In this document: piece after piece, positions 33,750-42,425 of the stretch
Layout of the letters: the number at the start of each line of letters is the position of its first letter
Numbering within the stretch: the stretch's first letter is position 1
From: Marinomonas foliarum
GTDB taxonomy: Bacteria > Pseudomonadota > Gammaproteobacteria > Pseudomonadales > Marinomonadaceae
DNA: 64,000 bases
Direction of reading: 5' to 3'
Assembly: GCF_003337275.1 (NCBI RefSeq)
Contig: NZ_QPJQ01000001.1
Location: 62,001 to 126,000 of the forward strand
Notes under the pieces: generated by a model
Told to the model about the DNA's origin: nothing
Seen by the model: only the letters and a program-made list of their open reading frames with translations
Databases searched by the model: none
Position numbers and translations under genes: made by a program

Positions 33750-34415
33750 TTAATAATACTCGCCTAAATTACACCGCAACAAAGCATTACAACTGGCCGA
33801 TGTCACGGCGCTGCCACCCATTCGCCCTAGCAAGGTGATGCATTCAATACCCAGTTTCTCATGGGCTTCCCACAGCGCGTCTTTCGATTCCGCTGCGCCG
33901 ACAAATCCCACCGGCATGCCGATAATTAAAGCTGGTTTTGGCGAGCCTTGTTCGATCATTTCTAACAAGCGAAACAGGGCCGTTGGTGCATTGCCGATTA
34001 AAACCACGCTGCCAGCAAGATCTTGCTGCCATAAACTCAGCGCCGCCATAGAGCGAGTCTCACCTTTGCTTTTGGCCAATTCGACAGTGCGAGGGTCGTT
34101 CAAAAAGCACAAGGGTTCCTGCGTTATCATGCGCTTGGTCACGCCTTGCTTGACCATTTCCACGTCGCACAAAATCGCCCCATTGTTGGCTAACGCCTTG
34201 CGCCCAGCTTGAGTTGCATTGGCACTGAATCGCACTTGTTCAGCAACGTCTGGCAAACCCAAACTGTGTACCACACGCATAACGACTTGCTGCTGATCTT
34301 GGCTCAAGCCAGACAAATCAGTTAGCTCGCGGATTTGTCGAAAGCTGTCGCTCTCAATGGCTTGAGGGTTGTTTTCGTATTTTCTTTCGTATTGAGAGTC
34401 GTCTGAAGAAGTCAC
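33750..34415 (-). CDS. cobH: precorrin-8X methylmutase
   Basis: A 221-aa CobH/CbiC enzyme that moves the methyl group from C11 to C12 to form hydrogenobyrinate (or its cobalt form). Family segments are VMRVVHSLGLPDVAEQVRFS, AILCDVEMVKQGV, LIGNAPTALFRLLEMI, PALIIGMPVGFVGAAESKDAL and the C-terminal GRMGGSAVTSASCNALL. The catalytic His is in RVVHSLG. The start overlaps cobK by four bases. The N-terminal 25 residues are a polar extension. Confidence 0.93.
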   Translation of the reverse strand: MTSSDDSQYERKYENNPQAIESDSFRQIRELTDLSGLSQDQQQVVMRVVHSLGLPDVAEQVRFSANATQAGRKALANNGAILCDVEMVKQGVTKRMITQEPLCFLNDPRTVELAKSKGETRSMAALSLWQQDLAGSVVLIGNAPTALFRLLEMIEQGSPKPALIIGMPVGFVGAAESKDALWEAHEKLGIECITLLGRMGGSAVTSASCNALLRCNLGEYY

Positions 34416-35200
34416 TGTTGGCTATCTTTTTGTTGATGCTTAATGTTACTAGAAGTATTCCCCCAAGCGGCTAAACAGGCTTGAAGGCACTCCTCTGTGT
34501 CACTAAATTCACGTTCTGCTTCTGGCAACAATGGCCGAGCATGCAGTAAAACGGGAATAGATAATTCTCTGGCGGCTTCAAGCTTGGAATAGGTTGCCGA
34601 ACCGCCGCTGTTCTTACTAACGATAACATCAATGCCGTGATCCATTAACAATTGGCGCTCGTCTTCTAAGGCAAAAGGCCCAATGGCTTTTATCCAATCT
34701 ATCTTATCTGGCAGATCAAACTTAGGCTCAACCGCCGTTCGCCACACAATACGTTCGATATTCGGCAATTGTAAAATACGTTCTAATAACGCTTCGCTCA
34801 TTTGCCCAGCACTTAATAAGGGCACTCGAAAACCATCAAGCTGAGCAAGTAAATCGGTTTCATCTTGGTAATATATCCAGTCATCGGCCTCTTCTTGTTG
34901 CCAAGCAGGGCGATGAAAACGCCAGCAGGGAATGCCAACATATTTAGTGGCCGTGACGGCTTTGCTGCTCATGGTTTGCGCATAAGGATGGGTCACATCC
35001 AAAATCGCGCCAATATTATTGTCTTTCAAGTACTGAGCTAACCCACCAAATTGGGTAAAGCCTCCTACCACCAGCTGGCAATCGACTTTTGGCACGCGTA
35101 CCAACCCCGCCAAGCTGTAGATGACTCTTACACTCTCTTTATGTAATGAGTCGGCCAAACGGCGAGCATCGGCGGTGCCACCCAACAATAAAACCTTCAT
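34412..35200 (-). CDS. cobK: precorrin-6A reductase
   Basis: A 262-aa CobK/CbiJ enzyme that reduces precorrin-6A to 6B with NADPH. Evidence: [17 protein letters not shown] at the N-terminus (nucleotide binding), [39 protein letters not shown] and the C-terminal [20 protein letters not shown]. These are all typical. It overlaps both cbiD (upstream) and cobH (downstream) by four bases. Confidence 0.93.
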   Translation of the reverse strand: MKVLLLGGTADARRLADSLHKESVRVIYSLAGLVRVPKVDCQLVVGGFTQFGGLAQYLKDNNIGAILDVTHPYAQTMSSKAVTATKYVGIPCWRFHRPAWQQEEADDWIYYQDETDLLAQLDGFRVPLLSAGQMSEALLERILQLPNIERIVWRTAVEPKFDLPDKIDWIKAIGPFALEDERQLLMDHGIDVIVSKNSGGSATYSKLEAARELSIPVLLHARPLLPEAEREFSDTEECLQACLAAWGNTSSNIKHQQKDSQQ

Positions 35201-36333
35201 AGCTCGTCTCGCTTAATCATATCCGCATCCAAGGCTTTACCAACAAATTGGCCTTTGCGATCAATCGCCCAGACTTCTAACTCGATATGAGCGGGAATGT
35301 GCTGTCTTGCAAAGTCTAAAGCTTGCTGACAGATGGCATCAGCCAGAGGTAATCCTGCGAACATGGCAAAAGACAAGGCTTCCACACTGGTGTTGGCGTT
35401 TGTCATACGCTCTTGTAACTCAGCCTCAGCGCCTAAACTGGCCGCCAATTGCGCCAAGGAAGCAAGATCTATACTGGATGCGCGACTGTTTAGATCCATG
35501 TGATGCTGAGCCAACTTGCTGATTTTACCAAAGCCTCCGCAAATACTCAGCTTAGTCAGTTGAACAGACGCAGCGGATTCGACTTTTTTAATATGTTTTA
35601 ACACGGCACCAACAAAGTCGCCCATTTCGATTAAAGCCATATCATCGAGCTGATAATGACTTTTTATCGCGTCTTCGCTGGCGTTGCCAGTGGTAGCGGC
35701 AATGTGTGTAATTGAATTAGCACGAGCTACATCAATGCCCTGATGAATAGACGCAATGTAGGCGGCACAGGAAAACGGACGCACAATGCCTGTGGTGCCC
35801 AAAATCGATAAGCCACCCAAAATCCCCAAACGTGGATTCATGGTTTTTTGCGCGATTTGCTCGCCATTAATCACGCCAACTGACACATCGAAACCACCAT
35901 GATATTGATAGGTTTGCGCAAAACCTTCCAAATGCTCGGTCATCATTTTACGCGGCACTGGATTAATTGCTGGTTCGCCAACATCAAGCAGCAAGCCGGT
36001 GCGTGTCACAGTGCCCACGCCTTGCGCCGCATGAAAGCGTACGCCCTGCTCTGGCGATAATCTAAGCTCGACAAATAAGGTTGCCCCGTGGGTCGCGTCT
36101 GGATCGTCTCCAGCGTCTTTAATCGTCGCGGTTTTGATGCCCATGTCTATTTCTTGGTATTCGATAATCGGCAGATCAACCACTTTGCCTTTAGGCAAGG
36201 TGACGCTGACGCTTGCATCTTGTTGTTGGGCAAAAAGTGCCTGAGCCGCCGCCACACAGCAAGCTGTCGCGCAGGTTCCGGTGGTTAAGCCCGTACGCAG
36301 TGGCGCGGGCGATTCAGCACTTTCAGGCCACAT
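35197..36333 (-). CDS. cbiD: cobalt-precorrin-5B C1-methyltransferase CbiD
   Basis: A 378-aa enzyme that methylates C1 of the corrin precursor in the pathway with early cobalt insertion, where CobF does the job in the late-insertion route. Signatures: [73 protein letters not shown] and [14 protein letters not shown]. Length is normal. It sits six bases after cobB. Its presence together with CbiG and a ChlID-type chelatase is the mixed feature of this operon. Confidence 0.93.
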   Translation of the reverse strand: MWPESAESPAPLRTGLTTGTCATACCVAAAQALFAQQQDASVSVTLPKGKVVDLPIIEYQEIDMGIKTATIKDAGDDPDATHGATLFVELRLSPEQGVRFHAAQGVGTVTRTGLLLDVGEPAINPVPRKMMTEHLEGFAQTYQYHGGFDVSVGVINGEQIAQKTMNPRLGILGGLSILGTTGIVRPFSCAAYIASIHQGIDVARANSITHIAATTGNASEDAIKSHYQLDDMALIEMGDFVGAVLKHIKKVESAASVQLTKLSICGGFGKISKLAQHHMDLNSRASSIDLASLAQLAASLGAEAELQERMTNANTSVEALSFAMFAGLPLADAICQQALDFARQHIPAHIELEVWAIDRKGQFVGKALDADMIKRDEL

Positions 36334-36339
36334 AATCCG

Positions 36340-37674
36340 CTAGCCCTGCTGACCCGCTAAAAAGATCTTAGCAGTGACGTCTAAATTCGAAGGGAAAAAC
36401 AAATGCAAATAACTCGCGGTTAAGCCTTTCTGCTGATAAATCGCCTCGCCCGGTGCTGGGTGTCGCTGACGACGACCATAACCAACCGGCTCAGGTGTAT
36501 TGGCACTGCGCGACCTGTGATGCGCATGGCCGCGAATTTCACCTTGTGGAATCACCGCAGTTTGCATGCCTTGGCAGCCGCGTTTGCCGCGCATTGCGCC
36601 TTGACCTGATAAAATCCCCAACATTGGATAACACTGATTATCCAAATCGGTTAGATCATCCAAGCTATAAAGCATGCCGCCACATTCCGCTAAAATACCT
36701 TTTCCCGAATGGAAGAAAGCCTTGATGGCTTGGCGCATTGGAAGGTTTTCAGAGAGCGCTTTGGTGTGTAATTCAGGATAACCACCCGGCAACCAAAGGG
36801 CATCAGCATCGGGTAAAGCTTGATCGTGCAAGGGAGAGAAATACACCACCCTCGCGCCCAAGCTTTTCAAAGCAATCAGGTTCGCATCATAGATAAAACT
36901 GAACGCGGCATCTCTAGCAACCGCAATGGTTTTACCCAGCAAGCTTTGTTCGATGGTTTGACTGTCATCTATTTGCTTAGCGGCATAAAAAGGCACGGTG
37001 TTAGGCAATGCCAACAAGCCCGTGTCTTGAGTTTCTTTCAGCCATTCTACTGCCGCTTCAAAACGCACTTCTAGTTCGTCTTTTACTTCATCAGCTTGCA
37101 CCAAACCTAAGTGACGCTCTGGCAAGGTAATTTCTTCATCACGCTTTAAGGTTGCGAGCAAAGGCAAGCTTTTAGGTAGCGCATCGCGGATCAATTCCGC
37201 ATGGCGTTCGCTGCCACAACGGTTAGCAATCAGACCTGCGACTTGCACATCATCACGGAAATTCGCCAAGCCAGTCGCTACCGCTGCAGCGGTTTGCGCC
37301 ATGCCTTTAACGTCCATAACAATCGCCATGGGAATACCAAAACGAACGGCAAGATCGGCACTGGAGGGTTCGCCATCAAACATGCCCATGGCACCTTCCA
37401 CCAAGATCAAATCTGCCACTTGGGCAGCTTGGTAAAGCATGTCTTGGCAATACTCTTCGCCCGCCATCCAAATATCCAGTTGCTCGACTGGCTGCTTAGA
37501 CGCTTGCGCTAAAATCTGCGGATCTAGGTAATCAGGACCTGTTTTAAACACACGAACTACTTTGCCTTGATTGGTAAAATAACGCGCCAACGCCGCCGTA
37601 ATGGTGGTTTTTCCCTGATTAGACGCGGGAGCTGTCAAAAATAACGCGGGACAATGAACAACAGAAGTGGTCAT
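36340..37674 (-). CDS. cobB: cobyrinic acid a,c-diamide synthase
   Basis: A 444-aa CobB/CbiA enzyme that amidates the a and c side chains using glutamine and ATP. The N-terminal P-loop-like synthetase domain has TAPASNQGKTTITAAL and VEGAMGMFDG. The C-terminal glutaminase-like domain has LPGGYPELH, GILAECGGMLY (nucleophile Cys) and GHAHHRS. The tail, rich in Arg and Pro (TPEPVGYGRRQRHPAPGEA), then LTASYLHLFFPSN, is normal for the family; I saw no frameshift. Overlaps the chelatase gene by four bases. Confidence 0.92.
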   Translation of the reverse strand: MTTSVVHCPALFLTAPASNQGKTTITAALARYFTNQGKVVRVFKTGPDYLDPQILAQASKQPVEQLDIWMAGEEYCQDMLYQAAQVADLILVEGAMGMFDGEPSSADLAVRFGIPMAIVMDVKGMAQTAAAVATGLANFRDDVQVAGLIANRCGSERHAELIRDALPKSLPLLATLKRDEEITLPERHLGLVQADEVKDELEVRFEAAVEWLKETQDTGLLALPNTVPFYAAKQIDDSQTIEQSLLGKTIAVARDAAFSFIYDANLIALKSLGARVVYFSPLHDQALPDADALWLPGGYPELHTKALSENLPMRQAIKAFFHSGKGILAECGGMLYSLDDLTDLDNQCYPMLGILSGQGAMRGKRGCQGMQTAVIPQGEIRGHAHHRSRSANTPEPVGYGRRQRHPAPGEAIYQQKGLTASYLHLFFPSNLDVTAKIFLAGQQG

Positions 37675-39458
37675 AAAGCAGTCTCTAAGAGCGAATTTAA
37701 TGAAACGTATTGTGCGCCCAAATGCTGGGCAATATCCTGGCCTCGGCCTCGTTTAACTGGCGCGTTTTCAATATCGATTAATACTGTATTGCCTGGCAAC
37801 ACAAGATCTGACACGTCGGCTTGAGTGCGGCCATCGGTCAAGATGTAAGTTTGGCTGTGCAAGCCTGTCGTTGCTTTATGCTGCTGCGCCAAATACTGAC
37901 TGGCGTTTTCAATAGCAACACGAAATGGCGTACCGCCACCAGCACCTAAATCCTCCAATAAATCAGAGATTTCTTTAGGAGCGCGGACTTTGGCCAAAAT
38001 CGACGACACGCCATCTTGTCCAAAACCTAAAATAGCAATCTGTTCTCGCGCTAAATAGGCACGCTTAGCAATGTCTAAAATCACACCCTTGGCATGGGCA
38101 AAAACGCCTTGGCTCAAGGTGGATGCAGAGGTATCTAACAACACCAAATGCAAAACAGATTGACCGGTTTTAGCGGGCTTATGAGCCAGGTTCTTCGGTG
38201 GCCATTCTTGCGGCTGACTGATAATGCTACGAAACCAGTCAATGCCATCCGCTGCTTGAGGGTCAATTGATTGCGCCACATCAGGACGATAACCGCCCAG
38301 CTGCTTGCCTTTATGCTTTCCCGGCGTCACCTCGGCGACCATTGATTGAGTTGCACTTCGTTCATCCGGTTTGTCATCAATGACAACATTGATCGGCGCG
38401 CTGCTCGCAAGCGTTTGGGGAGACATACTGCCCCACTCCCCAGAAGCATCTTGCTTATGGGTCTGGTTATCTTGAGAGCTTTCTTGATCTTGTCGCTGAT
38501 TACCTTTGTTTTGCGAAGGCGAACGCGAACTATCAGGACGACGAGACGGTGGTGGGCTAGGAGGCTGTGACTGGTTCTGAGTTTTAACTTGGCGTCTATG
38601 TGCCAACACCAAATCTTCCACCGCTTGAATATCATCTAAGGACACGACTTTTGCGCCACGCCAAGCGGCGTGGGTCATAGCGGCTCGAATCCAAACAATA
38701 TCGCCACGTACACCGTCTATGTTGGCTGACTGACAGCGAGTTGCGACATCTAAACGTAATTCATCAGAGCAACGCACTTGTGTCAAAGCTTGCCTTGCCA
38801 AGCGAATGCTGCTTTTTAGGTTGCGCTGTTTGTATTTAAAGGCTTCACAAAATGCTTGAGTGTCTTGATCGTATTCGTCTCGCAGACGAACAATCTGTAC
38901 GCGCTCTTCAAGGCTGTATTGATTCACTAATTCAACCATTAACCCAAAGCGGTCTTTTAACTGCGGACGCAACTCGCCTTCATCGGGGTTCATGGTGCCA
39001 ACCAATAAAAAGCGCGCAGCGTGTTCATGGCTGATGCCATCACGCTCAATACGGTTTACACCGCTGGCGGACACGTCCAAAAGTTGATCAACTAAATGGT
39101 CGGCAAGCAAGTTCACTTCATCGACATACAAGACGCCGCCATGGGCTTTACTCAATAAGCCGGGCTTAAAAGCGACATTTTTATCCTGTAGAACTTGCTC
39201 TAAATCTAATGCGCCAAGCAAGCGATCTTCACTGGTACCAAGAGGTAGAGTGGCAAAAGGAACAGATTCATCATCTTGTAAAGCTGGCATGACGCCAGAC
39301 AAACCACGCGCCAAGGTAGACTTTGCAGATCCACGCGGACCGCTGATCAAGACACCGCCAATTTGCGGATTAATCGCACATAAAATCAACGCCAGTTTAA
39401 GCGGCTCTTGCCCCGCTACTGCGGTAAAAGGAAAGTCACTAGAGGCTAAACCGGTCAT
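37671..39458 (-). CDS. putative cobaltochelatase subunit, ChlI-ChlD fusion
   Basis: A 595-aa protein combining two magnesium-chelatase-type subunits. Residues 1-270 form the AAA+ ChlI/BchI part (Walker A GPRGSAKSTLARGL, Walker B GVLYVDEVNLL, then LVGTMNPDEGELRPQL). A low-complexity polar linker at about 290-345 (SPPPSRRPDSSRSPSQNKGN) leads to a von Willebrand A domain at about 405-595 with the MIDAS motif LLDTSASTL. As the first gene of the cobalamin operon it most likely drives cobalt insertion with a CobN-type catalytic subunit, which is not in this window. Confidence 0.88.
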   Translation of the reverse strand: MTGLASSDFPFTAVAGQEPLKLALILCAINPQIGGVLISGPRGSAKSTLARGLSGVMPALQDDESVPFATLPLGTSEDRLLGALDLEQVLQDKNVAFKPGLLSKAHGGVLYVDEVNLLADHLVDQLLDVSASGVNRIERDGISHEHAARFLLVGTMNPDEGELRPQLKDRFGLMVELVNQYSLEERVQIVRLRDEYDQDTQAFCEAFKYKQRNLKSSIRLARQALTQVRCSDELRLDVATRCQSANIDGVRGDIVWIRAAMTHAAWRGAKVVSLDDIQAVEDLVLAHRRQVKTQNQSQPPSPPPSRRPDSSRSPSQNKGNQRQDQESSQDNQTHKQDASGEWGSMSPQTLASSAPINVVIDDKPDERSATQSMVAEVTPGKHKGKQLGGYRPDVAQSIDPQAADGIDWFRSIISQPQEWPPKNLAHKPAKTGQSVLHLVLLDTSASTLSQGVFAHAKGVILDIAKRAYLAREQIAILGFGQDGVSSILAKVRAPKEISDLLEDLGAGGGTPFRVAIENASQYLAQQHKATTGLHSQTYILTDGRTQADVSDLVLPGNTVLIDIENAPVKRGRGQDIAQHLGAQYVSLNSLLETAL

Positions 39459-39651
39459 TGAGCTACCTGTTGCGATTGATTAAAGTCAAAAGGAAATCAT
39501 AAGCCGTCTATTGTAGGCGTTTTCTCTATGATTTGTCTTGTTTGACCTTATCCAGATTACTGTCAAACCCAAATCCTTCAATATGCCTTGAGTGGAATAC
39601 ATACAACAAAGACAACATACCGTAAATTAGGGCTTCTTAGACTAATTCTTG

Positions 39652-42351
39652 TTAAGCAGAATATTGGGCAATTAGGTTTTCCACTAAACCCAAATCAAAT
39701 TGACTGATCGCCGTTTGAATGGCTTTTTGTTGATTCGAAGGCAAGGACTTACCTAGTAACTGAAATACTTCTTCAGTGGTCTGAACATCACCACTTTGTG
39801 CAGCTCGCAATAATGGCTGCCAATCGTCTACTGTTAACTCAGTTAATGGCTCTTTTGGCTCAGCGTCCAAAGCTGCTTCTTTAAACTCCCCACCAGTATC
39901 ATTCTTCCTTTTTGTCGTTTCAACGATAGGTACAAATTTTACATCAAGGTGAGCGGCTAACGCGGTATAAATATTTTCAATCTGATAAGGCTTGGCAATT
40001 ACCTGCCAAAAACCTTCGTCCAAAAGTGCTTGCTGTTCATGAATCAATGTCGACGCAGTCACCGCAATAACAGGAATCAGCTGTTCTGTGTCTTCTTTTT
40101 GAATAAATTTTAATAAGTCGATTCCTGTTTTATTGGGCATTCGAATGTCTGTCATCACCAAATCGGGTGGATTCAGCCTAAACGCTTTTATGGCTTGCTC
40201 CCCATCTTCGGCTTCAATTATCTGACAGCCTGCTTTTTCGAGCAAAGACACAAGAATATCTCTAGACCATTCGTCATCCTCTGCCACCAGCACTCTTATC
40301 GGGTTGTTTAACCTCATATTCAGTAAAGAATCTTGCTCCTCACCATCCAGCACGTCACCGTCCTCCACTTTTGATAGTGGTAGATCGACGACAATTTGCG
40401 TACCTACACCGTCACTACTTTTGACCGATAGCGAACCTTGCATTAACTTAACTAGAGTCGTCGACAATGCCAAACCTAACCCTGTTCCGCCTGACGCTTC
40501 ACCAGCTTTACCCTGTATAAATGGCGTAAACAAATGCTCCATTAATTCTGTCTCGATTCCAGGGCCTGTATCTTCGATACTGACATGAATGCGGTCTTCT
40601 ACAATTTGAACAACGACCTGAACATACCCCTGAGCTGTAAACTTCACCGCATTGCCTAAAAGGTTAGTGATGATCTGCTGAAATTTAACTGGATCCATCC
40701 AAACAGACAGACGCTCATCAATATCGCAATCAACAGTAAGGTCTAAACCTTTTTCCTGCGCTTGACCTTGAAAGAGCCTGCCAATCTGACTAACCTCTCG
40801 ACAAAGATTCATTTTTTGCTCATGCAATACAAGTCGACCAGATTCAATACGCGCAATATCTAAAATATCGTTAATTAAGCCTAGTAAGCGATTACCTGCG
40901 CTGGCAATAGATAAAAATCGCGTTCGGGAAACTCCCGTCAATTGATTATCTTCGCTAATCAATTGCGCATAGCCAATGATGGCATTGAGCGGGGTGCGGA
41001 TTTCATGACTCATATTGGCAAGGAAATGGCTTTTCGCTTGGCTTGCTTGTTCTGCTGCTTCTTTGGCTTGCTCTAATTGTGCTGAGACATTTTTTTGTTC
41101 TGTGATATCACTCATTATGTAACCAACAGAAGTGGCATGACCATTTTCATCACGCAGTAAAAAATAAGTTTCGTGAGTAGCAAAAATGCGATCATCCATG
41201 CTCTTAGCTTGCATTTCCCCTTCCCAGACACCATGATCTTTCACATAAGGAATCACGGTTTCTTTAAGGAATTTCTGGCTAGCTTCAGGGTAAAAATCGA
41301 GATAATTTAATTCAGCTAAAGATGAATTAGTCACTTCTTCATCAACACCAAGCAGGCTGCGTATTTTTTTATTGAAGTAATTGATATCACCATCCAATGT
41401 CGCCATAGCAAAGCCTTGTGCTGAATTATCAGCAAAGCTTTTAAATAGTTTTAATTGGTTAAAAAGTCGGTGACGTTCGGTAATGTCTCGGGCAATACCT
41501 AAAGTGCCACAAAAGTTTATCGAAGGCTCTACCACTGGAACACGATGAACTTCAAACAAACATGGCTCACCGCCATCTTTTGGCGTCCCCCAACCTTGTT
41601 CATGTGATGTCATACCCGTTTTTAAGGGAGTATTTCCTACACTTTGGTAATAAGCGCCTTTCCCATCTAGGTTTAGCTCTAAGTCACTTTTTCCTTTAAT
41701 TTCATCTAATGTCAGTTGATTGAAATCTAAAAAGGCTTGATTACAATCAAGGTAATTCCCTTGCTCATCTTTAGACCAAACAATATCGGGGATATTATTA
41801 AGCAACGAAGACAAGGTCAGCTCTCGACGCCGCGCATCTTCACGGGCCACAATTAAATCGTTCTCAGTCTGGACCCAATAACCTATTTCTTCAAAAATTC
41901 CAGCTACGCTCAAGGCCCTATTACGACTGTCTCTACGAGTAACGCTACCGCGCATCTCTATCCAAAAACATTCTTTTGAAGGGTTTTGTATTTGCAAACG
42001 TACTGACTTACGTTCAATCGCTACTTCTTGCTCAAGTAATGCGGCTTTCCATGCCTTGAACGTTACTTGATCGTCTGGCGATAAGAACGCCAACCAATCC
42101 TCTACGCATTTTGGCGTCTTTTTTTCTTCAAAACCCAACTGCATGAAAAATTCAGAGGAAGCATACAAACGATTCGTTTCCGGATACCACTCCCACACTC
42201 CAGCATTAGTTGCTAAAATTGCTCTTGAATAACGGCGCTGTAGAAGTTTAAAGCGCCATAAAAAAACAAGCTGAAGAATAACCAAAGCAAAAGCGGTCAC
42301 ACAAAATAAAAAGACAAGTATTTTGAAAAGTGTAGGCAGTTGAATATCCAT
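39652..42351 (-). CDS. hybrid sensor histidine kinase with PAS repeats and receiver
   Basis: An 899-aa protein anchored by one N-terminal membrane segment (about 8-31). Three PAS domains follow (about 40-155, 180-290 and 305-415). A HisKA domain has the phospho-acceptor SHEIRTPLNAIIGY at about 445-460. An HATPase domain has N, G1 and G2 boxes (NLLGNAVKFT, EDTGPGIE, GGTGLGLALS). A receiver domain covers about 695-810 (VLVAEDDEWSRDILVSLLE; DLVMTDIRMPNKTG). The last 50 residues may be a small phosphotransfer-like helix bundle. Hybrid kinases pass phosphate to a partner regulator, plausibly the REC-GGDEF-EAL protein at 42426-44210, transcribed just upstream. Confidence 0.92.
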   Translation of the reverse strand: MDIQLPTLFKILVFLFCVTAFALVILQLVFLWRFKLLQRRYSRAILATNAGVWEWYPETNRLYASSEFFMQLGFEEKKTPKCVEDWLAFLSPDDQVTFKAWKAALLEQEVAIERKSVRLQIQNPSKECFWIEMRGSVTRRDSRNRALSVAGIFEEIGYWVQTENDLIVAREDARRRELTLSSLLNNIPDIVWSKDEQGNYLDCNQAFLDFNQLTLDEIKGKSDLELNLDGKGAYYQSVGNTPLKTGMTSHEQGWGTPKDGGEPCLFEVHRVPVVEPSINFCGTLGIARDITERHRLFNQLKLFKSFADNSAQGFAMATLDGDINYFNKKIRSLLGVDEEVTNSSLAELNYLDFYPEASQKFLKETVIPYVKDHGVWEGEMQAKSMDDRIFATHETYFLLRDENGHATSVGYIMSDITEQKNVSAQLEQAKEAAEQASQAKSHFLANMSHEIRTPLNAIIGYAQLISEDNQLTGVSRTRFLSIASAGNRLLGLINDILDIARIESGRLVLHEQKMNLCREVSQIGRLFQGQAQEKGLDLTVDCDIDERLSVWMDPVKFQQIITNLLGNAVKFTAQGYVQVVVQIVEDRIHVSIEDTGPGIETELMEHLFTPFIQGKAGEASGGTGLGLALSTTLVKLMQGSLSVKSSDGVGTQIVVDLPLSKVEDGDVLDGEEQDSLLNMRLNNPIRVLVAEDDEWSRDILVSLLEKAGCQIIEAEDGEQAIKAFRLNPPDLVMTDIRMPNKTGIDLLKFIQKEDTEQLIPVIAVTASTLIHEQQALLDEGFWQVIAKPYQIENIYTALAAHLDVKFVPIVETTKRKNDTGGEFKEAALDAEPKEPLTELTVDDWQPLLRAAQSGDVQTTEEVFQLLGKSLPSNQQKAIQTAISQFDLGLVENLIAQYSA

Positions 42352-42425
42352 GTTTAATCCCTAAAAACATCAAACACTAGACTTATGTAGATGAGATATT
42401 GGTTTAGATTTGAGGTTTCGATACT

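Noticed and set aside
36340-36600. Possible frameshift in the C-terminal part of cobB
   Set aside because: The Arg/Pro-rich stretch looked odd, but GHAHHRS, then LTASYLHLFFPSN continue in frame as in other CobB proteins.
39459-39651. Cobalamin riboswitch upstream of the B12 operon
   Set aside because: I looked for a B12 box and the typical long leader; the gap is only about 190 bases and no convincing box was seen.
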